Shown here: positions 1 through 7,142 of the stretch, in pieces
How positions within the stretch are numbered: position 1 is the first letter of the stretch
Layout of the letters: each line of letters opens with the position of its first letter
NCBI GenBank assembly: GCA_029778965.1
Contig: JAKPBL010000305.1
Coordinates: 1 to 8,708 of the forward strand
Reading direction: 5' to 3'
DNA: 8,708 bases
From: Bacteroidota bacterium
Lineage (GTDB): Bacteria; Bacteroidota; Bacteroidia; Chitinophagales; Chitinophagaceae
Translations under genes and position numbers: made by a program
The notes under the pieces: generated by a model
Databases searched by the model: none
Seen by the model: the letters and a program-made list of their open reading frames with translations, nothing else
Told to the model about the DNA's origin: nothing

Positions 1-184
1 CTAAACTATCAGTAAGAGCCAACTTATATAGTAATAAGTCATTAATATAAAAAATTTTATCGGTTGCTCCATTAATAGCATCCCCTTTCTCACTTTTTAA
101 ATTACCCGAAATGCTGAACTCCATTTTTTGAGTCAAAGAGTGTGTACAGAGAAATAAGAATATACCGATGAACTTCAACCTCAT
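1..184 (-). CDS. Outer-membrane beta-barrel / TonB-receptor-like protein, N-terminus only (runs off left edge)
   Basis: Reading from an ATG at 184 down to position 1, the minus strand is open for 61 codons without a stop. The product begins with a signal peptide (MRLKFIGIFLFLC..., hydrophobic core at residues 5-13, likely cleavage near residue 18). From about residue 22 it continues FSISGNLKSEKGDAINGAT and then YKLALTDS. This is the usual opening of the CarboxypepD_reg-like beta-sandwich that precedes the barrel in Bacteroidota outer-membrane receptors (pattern: V.G.v.d..g.pi.gA.v ... k.alTD..G). By family, the full protein would be several hundred residues and sit in the outer membrane. A purine-rich AAAGAAG lies just before the ATG. 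The stretch is AT-rich, unlike everything to its right, so it may have a different ancestry. The barrel and plug lie outside the window, so the exact family (SusC-like or OMP_b-brl_3-like) is undecided. Confidence 0.62.
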   Translation of the reverse strand, partial: MRLKFIGIFLFLCTHSLTQKMEFSISGNLKSEKGDAINGATDKIFYINDLLLYKLALTDSL

Positions 185-204
185 ACTTCTTTATTTTGCT
201 ATAG

Positions 205-291
205 AAATACCTTGCCCTGTCGCTGGCGCTGGCGTTGGTGTTCGTTCCGGTCATTATAGCAATCGCACGCTTAAGCAAAACGGTGTTTTAG
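205..291 (+). pseudogene. Possible C-terminal stub of a membrane protein
   Basis: Between stops at 202-204 and 289-291, the plus strand reads 28 residues: KYLALSLALALVFVPV, then IIAIARLSKTVF, then TAG. This is one continuous hydrophobic segment of about 20 residues followed by a short basic tail, as at the end of an integral membrane protein. It has no start codon. It begins exactly where the AT-rich left flank gives way to GC-rich sequence, which fits a gene whose 5' part was lost at a recombination junction. The run is short and could arise by chance from the repeated CTGGCG-type codons. No family can be named. Confidence 0.28.
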
Positions 292-306
292 GAAGGCCTG
301 TTTTCA

Positions 307-579
307 ATGGCGGTTGTTGCATTGATAAATGGTCTGCCGGAAGCCGTTTGCGGCACCGGCGACAATTTTGAAATGGGCCATTCAGCGCCCCATTATACGG
401 TCGTGGATATGGAAGCCTATGCCATTGCCATGGTCGCCCTTAGAGAAAATATCCCCTTCCTCTGCCTGAAATATATTTCCGACGGCGCCGACGGAAATGC
501 GGTGGAAGACTGGACGATACAGGTACATAAGGCAGCCCTCGCTTATGGAAAACTGCTGAATTTATCGCGGGCCCGCTAA
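307..579 (+). pseudogene. Nucleosidase (MTA/SAH nucleosidase-like), C-terminal half only
   Basis: This open frame encodes 90 residues matching the C-terminal half of a PNP_UDP_1-family nucleosidase. Intact members hydrolyse the N-glycosidic bond of nucleosides such as methylthioadenosine or S-adenosylhomocysteine and are about 200-230 residues long. Visible motifs are CGTGDNFE (15-22), VVDMEAYAIA (32-41; the Met-Glu pair corresponds to ribose-binding Met173/Glu174 of E. coli MTAN) and KYISDGADGN (55-64; Asp59 corresponds to catalytic Asp197), then a closing helix with W69. The N-terminal half, including the first glycine-rich strand and the catalytic Glu12 equivalent, is absent, and an in-frame stop lies at 289-291 just upstream. 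The ATG at 307 is therefore probably an internal methionine, and no active enzyme is expected. A stand-alone small protein is possible but unlikely. Confidence 0.7.
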
Positions 580-673
580 AAATTTCAGTTTTATTGTGTA
601 ATTTTTTCTGCGTCGGCATCAATTCCGGGAGAGGCAGTATTGCCATCCGGAACCAAAACCAACCCTGATTGCA

Positions 674-3600
674 ATGAGTTACCAGAAAAAAGCCCGTACC
701 ACCGGTTGCCTTATTCTTTTGCTGACAGTTTGTTTAAGCAACACGCGCGCGCAGGTCTTCTCCGGGAACGAGCTCCATACTGCGGCACAAGCCAGCCATT
801 ATAAGGCTGTTTTCCGCCTGCCAGCCGATACCATGCAGGCCTGGCTCAAACGGAAGCAGGTCAATTTCCAGTTCCTAGGCACCCTTACACCAGTGTGGAC
901 AGGACATAAAGACAGTGCCAAAACCATGTCGCCGCTGCCGGTCGGCCACTATGCCTGGGTTACCATCAACGACTACCGCGTGCAGGCCAGCACGGAAATA
1001 GTTTCACGGCTTTCGCACAGCAATATTACCAGCGGCAAACACCGTTTATTAAACGTATTCAACGCTGCCGGCCAACTACCGGCCGGCGGCAGCGCTTTCC
1101 TGAACGGCAGACGGCTCAGGTGGAATGCCGTCAATAAAGGTTATGAACTGCCGCGTTTCAGAAAGAAAGGTCCCGATAAATTACTACGCATCGAAAGCGC
1201 CGGCGATACCCTGTTCGCCTGGCTCAATAAGGATGACGACTACTATTATCGCTACCGCCCCTTCCGGCAGTTACCGGTTATACGCCAGGTTTTGGCAGTT
1301 CCTGCCTTTATGCGCCGGGTGTTCAATGGAGAACAATTTGACCGTTGGGAAAGAAAGCGGGAAAGAAAAAAAACATTCGAAGGTTTTGTTGTTTTTAATA
1401 AACCCATTTATAAATCAAACGACACACTTCGTTTTAAAGCCTGGCTCACTGATCGAAAAGGCCGGCCTGAAACAAGGCCCAAAGATCTGTCTGTATTTTA
1501 CCGGTCAAAAAACAACAATAAAACCATATCTCTCGGGCAGCTAAAAGCAGTCAGCCCTGGAAGTTATGTGTTTGACTGGCCCCTGCCCGACAGCCTGCCT
1601 GTCGATACCCGCTATACACTTACCCTGGGCGGCCCCTCTCAATACAGTCACTTCTCCTCCGATTTCACTATGGAGGAATACGAACTACCCAATATCACGC
1701 AGTTCAGTATACGGCCGGAAAAGAACAAGTGGTTGCGAAAAGACAGCCTCAAAATAACCCTCCAGGCGAAAGACGCAAACGGGCTCTTTGTACCCGACGG
1801 CATGGTTGAACTGACCGCCATTACAACAACTGTCAGCCAGATACACCGCGATGCCGTGTTTGTGCCCGATACACTATGGAAGAAAAGCATTGCCTTATCA
1901 ACCGATACTGAAACCGAAGTATATATCCCCGCCAACCAGTTTCCCGAAGCAGATATAAAATTCACCCTGACCGCCGTACTCCGCAACAGCAGCAATGAAA
2001 TAAAGCAGGTCAGCGAAACGATGGAGCAATTCACCCGGTTACGTCGCATCGATCTGCAAAGAACATCTGGTAAATTACATATCAGCTACCTGGAAAACGA
2101 TACGGTTGTTCAGCGAAGAGCTTTAATCAACATCTCCGGTGAGGAACTCGACCTCGATACCAGTCTTCTCCTGCCCGCAACCATTCCCCTGCACCCCATG
2201 GCAACGGAATACGATGTCAGCGCCCTCGACGACAAGGGAAACACCCTGGCTTCCGAAAGCATAGAACTGAAAAGCAATGAACTGTTCCCCGCTCTTGAAC
2301 CGTTGACGCCTATCGGCGACAGCATTGGCTTCCGCCTCTCCAATCCGGCTGAATTGCCGGTATGGATTACCCTGATGAAAGGGAAGCAAACGATATGGAC
2401 GCGGCTGGTTACCGCCGGCTATGAATGGAAAGAGGAAGTTTCGCGGCGAAACATGTACCAGGTTCGCGCCCGTTTTCTTTACGACGGGAAGGAAGAAGAA
2501 CGGGTGGAGAACCTGGGGGTCTTATACAACATTTTACAGGTAAATGCCAGGGTTGCATCCGGCAACAGTCCGGGCGCCAAAGACAGTCTGCAGGTGCAGG
2601 TAACCGACTACAAAGGCAGACCGGTGTCAGAAGCCAATATAACGGCGACTGCTCAAAACATGCAGTTGAAAAACAAATTCAGGGAACCCCGGCTGCCCTT
2701 AAAAATGACTTACCGGAAACAAAAACGCTATCGTCCTGCCAGCGGCCTGGAAACCGATGATGCCTATATCCGGCAAGACAGCATTGCCGCTCTCTACCCC
2801 ACGCTCGCTTCCTTGCTCGGCTGTGATACCATGTTCTATTACCAGCGGTTATTTTCTGCCGATCCACTATATATAGCAAAAACACAGATTGAATCCGTCT
2901 TTCCCGAAATCGCACTGCATGTGTATGAAAAAGGAAAACCGCTGACAGCTTATATAACCTGGCTCAACAAACAGCCGGCAGAAATTTTCTGGCAAAATAC
3001 CAGCCGGCCTGAAAGCCATGCAGTTTATCCTTCTTATATAAAAGCAGCTATCCGGTTAAAGGACCGGCTGATAGAGATCGACAGCATTTACATGCAGCCC
3101 CATTATAAACACGATGTATTCCTCAACGTAACCCGCACACCCCATAAAAACATCACGGTAACATCCATGCCCGACACCCTCCTGTATGTCGAAAAACAGG
3201 AACTGGAAAGATATTTTATCGCCGTAGAGATGAACCGCGAAGCAAAAGACGCATGGATATGGACTGCAGGCAATTACCGGCAATTAACCGGCAACCAACC
3301 CGTCACCATAGCCGGCCCTTTTAAAGCAGGCGACTCCATTCGCATTTTCAACACGGGCAAAATCGATATGCCTTTTGTCTTCGAGGCGGGTTATCAATAC
3401 CGACTTACACAAAATATGGCGCGCATGGAGAAGAAAAGCCTATTACCTGGAAAAATAAAGCTGGGAGTGCCGACTGGCACCTGGAACATCGGCGATACCA
3501 TTGCCAGCCTGATGCTCCCGCCAACTTTTCCCGCTGGTACAGACCGTTCCAGGAACTATGTTGTTTCCACAGGCGCTTATCAAACGAAAAGTGGCAGGGG

Positions 3601-6493
3601 TATGCTGCAATTGTTTTTACAAACAGACAGCCTGATCAGATACACTATCCTCTTATCAACAAACGAATCTGACAACCCGCTGATACTGTCTGGCAGGCAA
3701 ACCATCATGCACAATCTTTTACCGGGAGCCTATAAAATCATTCTTGTAGATCATTACGACAAAGCATGGAGCAGCGACAGTCTTGTCGTAAAGGCGGATG
3801 GCATCAACGCCTACAGCCTGTTTCCGCAACGGTTTTCTGCCAATAATTCAGACGCCGCTTACACCTGGCATTGGCAAATGCAGGAACTACGGCGTCTGGC
3901 AGATAAGCCGTTGATCAATGAACCGGAGACCCGCGATTCCACCATTTCACGGCAGGAGCTTATGCTGGGCACCGCCAGGATCAGCGGTCTGTTGACAGAT
4001 ATTGTTTCGGGCGATCCCATTGCCGGCGGTGTTGTGCGGATCAAAGGAACCAATCGTGTAACCAGCACCGATGCAAAAGGCCGGTTCCTGCTGAACAATA
4101 TTCCGCCGGGAGAATTTGTATTGGTCGCCAACAGTGTCGGATATCAGTCAGTAGAAATAAAAGTGCAGGCGGTGGCCGGTCAGGAAACGCAACAGGCTAT
4201 GGCCATGCGGGTAAGTGAAAGCCGGCTGGACGAAGTGATTGTGACCGCCCTTGGCGTATCCAGGAAAAGAAGCGTTACAGCCTCCCTTTCATCAGTTCCA
4301 GGTTCCGCACTCCAGGGCAACGTGGCGGGTGTAATGGTGCAGAGCGACCCCGGTGCTAATGCATCTATTATCATCAGAGGCGCATCTTCGGTCAATAGCA
4401 GTACCGGTCCGGTTTATGTGATCGACGGCGTGCCCGTTGATGTATTACCGGCCGGGCTCGATACCAGTTCCCTGTCAATAGAGATACTCAAAAGCAGCGC
4501 TGCCGTCGCCTTGTATGGTTCGAGAGCCGTAAACGGCGCCATCCTGATTTCGACCGGCAAGAACAACGGCGCGGTCATCAGAACGGTATTCAGGGACTAT
4601 GCTTACTGGAAGCCCAATACGGTCACCGACAGCAAGGGTAAGGCCATCATCCCTATCAGCTATCCTGAAAATATAACGAGCTGGCAGCACATGGTTTTCG
4701 CCGCCGGCAAAAAAGGAAAATACGGAAGCAGTCATGGGGTTACCAAAATCTTCAAACCCATGCAGGCTATCCTGCAGGTGCCTTCATTCCTGGTTTCGGC
4801 AGACAGTATTTCGCTGATCGGCAAAGCCATCAACTATACCAGCGGTGAAAAGCAGGTCCACGGGCGGTTTAACGGCAAAGAAGCGACACCCGGTACTGTC
4901 AGCATAGCGCCCGGAGCTTCACAGGTTATGTATGCGAGCATCAAAGCACCGGCGGCGCCCGATACCCTCCGGCCGTCGTTCGAAGTGATCGGCAATGGCA
5001 TTAGCACAGACGGTGAAGAACGCAGCATCCCGGTATTACCTGCTGGCAGTTTCGCAACAAAAGGCGCATTTTTTGTGCTCGACAAAGACACAAGCTTTCA
5101 ATTGCATCCCTCGTATAACGATATACCCATTACGGTCTACACCGAAAACAAGTTGATTGATCTGCTGGAAAAAGAGCTGGAGCAATTGCGCAAATATCCG
5201 CAGGCCTGCATGGAACAAACCGCCAACAAAATGTGGGGTCTCCTCATGATGCGCGATATCAAAAATAAAACAAAGCAGTCTTTCAACTACCAGAAGCAGA
5301 TCGACAAACTGCAACAGCGGCTCTTCGAAAATCAATTGTACAACGGCGGCTGGAGCTGGTGGGGACCAGGTTATGCGAACATCTCTATTACCGCTAAAGT
5401 GTTGCAGGCGCTTCGCTATGCCGATAGCACAGAAACCACCAAAAGAGCCATCCGTGAAGGGAATATATACCTGCAAAACCAACTCGCCCAATTGCCGCGC
5501 GCAGAGAAACTGGAAGCCCTTCTTTGCCTGAGCGAAGGCAAACATGTATATCCCTATCAATTTGCGCTGGACAGCCTTCCCTTTGACAGTTTATCCGTTC
5601 ACCAGCAATGGCAGTTCGTTCGGATCAAACAAAACGCAGGGCTATCGTACGAAAAAGAAATAGCCAAGCTTTGGAAGAAAAGAAAGGAAAACTATACCGG
5701 CGCCCTCTATTGGGGAACGGCGAACTGGTACTGGCAAAACAATATCAACGCCACCATGGTCATTGCGGCCAAAGTGATCCGTCAAAGCGACGCGTACAGG
5801 CAATATCTGCCCAGGCTTAAACAGTATCTTTTAACCGAAAAGAAAACACCATATTACCTGAATACCGTTGAGCAGGCCGAGATCACCCATGTATTATTGG
5901 AAGATGCGCTAACCGATAACTACGTAAACAGCCAACCGGCCACGCTTACCATCAATGGCAAGACAACGGACCAGTTTCCGCAACAATGGGAACTGCCGCC
6001 AGCAACCAGCTTTACAATAACAAAAAAAGGTGCTGGGTTGGTCTTCGCCGGTTTCAGTCAACAGAAATGGGAAACAGACCCGCCCAAACGGGATTCTCTA
6101 TTTAACGTCGTAACCAGCCTTCAGCAGGGGAACCACACCTGGGGAGAAAAAGAGAACTGGCTGATTTCGGCAGGAGAAAAAATAGCGCTCCGGGTAGAGA
6201 TCACCGCGTGGAAAGATGCCGAATTTATAGAGCTGGAGATACCCATTCCGGCAGGCTGCAGCTACGACAATAAAAATTACAACAGCTTCAGTGAATACCG
6301 CGAATACCGGAAAGAAAAGTTGTTGATCTATATAGAGAAAATGGAGGCGGGCAAACATGTTTTTACCCTTCCGCTGCAAACCAGGTTTTCGGGGAAATTC
6401 AGCATCAATCCCGCAAAGGTTTCACTCATGTATTTCCCGGTATTTACAGGGAACAACCAAATCAAATCAGTTCTGATTGAAAACAGCCGCTGA
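674..6493 (+). CDS. Secreted alpha-2-macroglobulin-like protein with embedded SusC-like carboxypeptidase-regulatory/plug module
   Basis: A 1939-residue product. Residues 1-26 are a Sec signal peptide (basic start, LILLLTVCL core, likely cleavage after TRA-26). There is no lipobox, so a soluble or otherwise anchored exported protein is inferred. A basic run lies at 227-233. An MG2-like macroglobulin domain spans about 236-345 (FNKPIYKSNDTLRFKAW, ending FTMEEYELP). Further beta-rich MG-type segments reach about 1090. A CarboxypepD_reg-like domain lies at about 1101-1178 (ISGLLTDIVSGDPIAGG, GRFLLNNIPPGEF). A SusC-type plug follows at about 1185-1296 (LDEVIVTALG, SIIIRGASSV, VYVIDGVPVD, YGSRAVNGAILI). 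The A2M core domain starts at about 1301 (VIRTVFRDYAYWKP). The thioester motif is Cys1512-Met-Glu-Gln1515, in YPQACMEQT. Helical thioester-domain sequence follows with NGGWSWWG at 1557-1564. The C-terminus is a bMG10-like domain (about 1840-1939). Known bacterial A2Ms trap proteases through the Cys-Gln thioester in the periplasm, and an equivalent role is inferred here. No barrel follows the plug, so it is not a transporter. No strong ribosome binding site precedes ATG 674. The 94-base gap upstream holds no recognisable gene. Confidence 0.9.
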   Translation: MSYQKKARTTGCLILLLTVCLSNTRAQVFSGNELHTAAQASHYKAVFRLPADTMQAWLKRKQVNFQFLGTLTPVWTGHKDSAKTMSPLPVGHYAWVTINDYRVQASTEIVSRLSHSNITSGKHRLLNVFNAAGQLPAGGSAFLNGRRLRWNAVNKGYELPRFRKKGPDKLLRIESAGDTLFAWLNKDDDYYYRYRPFRQLPVIRQVLAVPAFMRRVFNGEQFDRWERKRERKKTFEGFVVFNKPIYKSNDTLRFKAWLTDRKGRPETRPKDLSVFYRSKNNNKTISLGQLKAVSPGSYVFDWPLPDSLPVDTRYTLTLGGPSQYSHFSSDFTMEEYELPNITQFSIRPEKNKWLRKDSLKITLQAKDANGLFVPDGMVELTAITTTVSQIHRDAVFVPDTLWKKSIALSTDTETEVYIPANQFPEADIKFTLTAVLRNSSNEIKQVSETMEQFTRLRRIDLQRTSGKLHISYLENDTVVQRRALINISGEELDLDTSLLLPATIPLHPMATEYDVSALDDKGNTLASESIELKSNELFPALEPLTPIGDSIGFRLSNPAELPVWITLMKGKQTIWTRLVTAGYEWKEEVSRRNMYQVRARFLYDGKEEERVENLGVLYNILQVNARVASGNSPGAKDSLQVQVTDYKGRPVSEANITATAQNMQLKNKFREPRLPLKMTYRKQKRYRPASGLETDDAYIRQDSIAALYPTLASLLGCDTMFYYQRLFSADPLYIAKTQIESVFPEIALHVYEKGKPLTAYITWLNKQPAEIFWQNTSRPESHAVYPSYIKAAIRLKDRLIEIDSIYMQPHYKHDVFLNVTRTPHKNITVTSMPDTLLYVEKQELERYFIAVEMNREAKDAWIWTAGNYRQLTGNQPVTIAGPFKAGDSIRIFNTGKIDMPFVFEAGYQYRLTQNMARMEKKSLLPGKIKLGVPTGTWNIGDTIASLMLPPTFPAGTDRSRNYVVSTGAYQTKSGRGMLQLFLQTDSLIRYTILLSTNESDNPLILSGRQTIMHNLLPGAYKIILVDHYDKAWSSDSLVVKADGINAYSLFPQRFSANNSDAAYTWHWQMQELRRLADKPLINEPETRDSTISRQELMLGTARISGLLTDIVSGDPIAGGVVRIKGTNRVTSTDAKGRFLLNNIPPGEFVLVANSVGYQSVEIKVQAVAGQETQQAMAMRVSESRLDEVIVTALGVSRKRSVTASLSSVPGSALQGNVAGVMVQSDPGANASIIIRGASSVNSSTGPVYVIDGVPVDVLPAGLDTSSLSIEILKSSAAVALYGSRAVNGAILISTGKNNGAVIRTVFRDYAYWKPNTVTDSKGKAIIPISYPENITSWQHMVFAAGKKGKYGSSHGVTKIFKPMQAILQVPSFLVSADSISLIGKAINYTSGEKQVHGRFNGKEATPGTVSIAPGASQVMYASIKAPAAPDTLRPSFEVIGNGISTDGEERSIPVLPAGSFATKGAFFVLDKDTSFQLHPSYNDIPITVYTENKLIDLLEKELEQLRKYPQACMEQTANKMWGLLMMRDIKNKTKQSFNYQKQIDKLQQRLFENQLYNGGWSWWGPGYANISITAKVLQALRYADSTETTKRAIREGNIYLQNQLAQLPRAEKLEALLCLSEGKHVYPYQFALDSLPFDSLSVHQQWQFVRIKQNAGLSYEKEIAKLWKKRKENYTGALYWGTANWYWQNNINATMVIAAKVIRQSDAYRQYLPRLKQYLLTEKKTPYYLNTVEQAEITHVLLEDALTDNYVNSQPATLTINGKTTDQFPQQWELPPATSFTITKKGAGLVFAGFSQQKWETDPPKRDSLFNVVTSLQQGNHTWGEKENWLISAGEKIALRVEITAWKDAEFIELEIPIPAGCSYDNKNYNSFSEYREYRKEKLLIYIEKMEAGKHVFTLPLQTRFSGKFSINPAKVSLMYFPVFTGNNQIKSVLIENSR

Positions 6494-6502
6494 GCGCGCT
6501 CT

Positions 6503-6664
6503 TCAAAACCCGATTAGCCCGGCTCTTTTGATAAAGTCTTCCTTGTTTTTTCGCAACACTTCCAGGAGAACGCCGTTTTCCGTTTCCACCTGGCCGCCGT
6601 CGCCCCTGATGTATCTTTTCATAAAGTTCAGGTTAACGATATGAGAATGATGTGTGAAAAAAAA
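6503..6664 (-). pseudogene. LytTR-type response regulator, C-terminal half of the DNA-binding domain
   Basis: The last 53 codons of a LytTR domain are preserved on the minus strand: THHSHIVNLNFMKRYIRGDG, then VETENGVLLEVLRKNKEDF, ending RAGLIGF and TGA. In the family this is the second half of the roughly 100-residue LytTR beta fold, which binds DNA direct repeats downstream of a receiver domain in two-component systems. The first half of the domain and the whole receiver are missing. Upstream of about 6664, the frame runs into unrelated sequence that belongs, in another frame, to an AlbA_2 fragment. The changeover falls at a run of eight T (minus strand, 6664-6657). The gene is convergent with the A2M-like gene, its stop only 9 bases away. 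It is a remnant and not expected to make a functional regulator. Confidence 0.75.
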
Positions 6665-6681
6665 TACTCGCCGGCAATATT

Positions 6682-7003
6682 TACATTGGGAACAGGCATT
6701 GCATTCCAACGTTTTCCTTGTTTAAGCAAAAGGAATCTGTCGAGCACACTGCCCTTCAACTCATGCATTATACTCCCCGTTCTGTGATAATACCACGCTC
6801 CCAAACTCACAGGATAGGGTTGGGCATCTACTTTTATTTCGATACATTTTTCCGGCCTTCTTTTTAAGATTGACAACCCTACCCTCGTCATTAACACCGA
6901 TAATAATCTTACCTCCCTGCGCATTCGCAAAGCCGCAAATCCATTTAAGGTATTCATCCCGCCACGACTCCTTCCACTCCAGGTTTTGGCTTTCCTTATT
7001 CAT
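6682..7003 (-). pseudogene. AlbA_2 (Schlafen/divergent AAA-4) domain protein, deleted and frameshifted fragment
   Basis: The N-terminal part runs from ATG 7003 to about 6860: NKESQNLEWKESWRDEYLKW, then ICGFANAQGGKIIIGVNDEG and RVVNL. This is the typical start of Bacteroidota AlbA_2-domain ('putative DNA-binding / ATP-binding') proteins. From about 6846 to 6682 the homology continues in a different frame: CIEIKVDAQPYPVSLGAWYY, HRTGSIMHELKGSVLDRFLL, ending PVPNV. In intact relatives about 30 residues, usually containing a helix and an '..IPNKIRD..GI..' stretch, separate these blocks. The locus has therefore lost internal sequence as well as shifted frame, with the joint at about 6847-6860. Everything after PVPNV, including the rest of a protein that is usually several hundred residues, is gone and replaced by the LytTR remnant. 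Family members are thought to bind nucleic acid and regulate transcription; this copy should be inactive. Confidence 0.78.
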
Positions 7004-7008
7004 GCAGC

Positions 7009-7016
7009 CAAAACTA
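7009..7016 (-). promoter_or_regulatory. Possible Bacteroidota -7 box (TAGTTTTG) before the AlbA_2 remnant
   Basis: The minus strand reads TAGTTTTG, an exact match to the Bacteroidota sigma-ABfr -7 consensus TAnnTTTG, five bases before the ATG of the AlbA_2 fragment. No clear TTTG-type -33 element lies at the expected distance upstream. The spacing would also put the start of transcription at or inside the start codon, giving a leaderless message. It may be a relic promoter or a chance match. Confidence 0.22.
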
Positions 7017-7142
7017 TATAAAACGCTATCGCCTGTTTTAGAAAGGGTTAAAACACGCATTTCGATCGCCTTTAGGCATTCGTGTGCGCCTGATCTCTTC
7101 AGATAACGTACCTTTAGTACCAGAGTAGAACAAGTATTCATC

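Noticed and set aside
168..371. 67-codon plus-strand reading frame (MNFNLILLYFAIEIP...)
   Set aside because: It crosses the AT/GC junction and overlaps both the minus-strand receptor start and the nucleosidase fragment in the wrong frame; the sequence is not protein-like after residue 20.
599..606. TAATTTTT as a -7 box for the A2M-like gene
   Set aside because: It is a 7/8 match in a low-complexity T-rich stretch and no TTTG element was found at the right distance upstream.
4211..4562. Calling the large gene a TonB-dependent transporter because of its plug domain
   Set aside because: No beta-barrel follows; the sequence after the plug is an A2M core and thioester domain.
1648..5560. Several minus-strand and off-frame reading frames of 70-174 codons inside the A2M-like gene
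   Set aside because: They are shadows of the long plus-strand gene, whose domains are recognisable from end to end; none of the shadows resembles a known fold.
6492..6501. Perfect palindrome GAGCGCGCTC overlapping the A2M stop, considered as a terminator
   Set aside because: It has no loop and no T-run after it on either strand, so it does not look like an intrinsic terminator.
6870..7106. 78-codon plus-strand reading frame
   Set aside because: It is antisense to the clear AlbA_2 homology on the minus strand and shows no features of its own.
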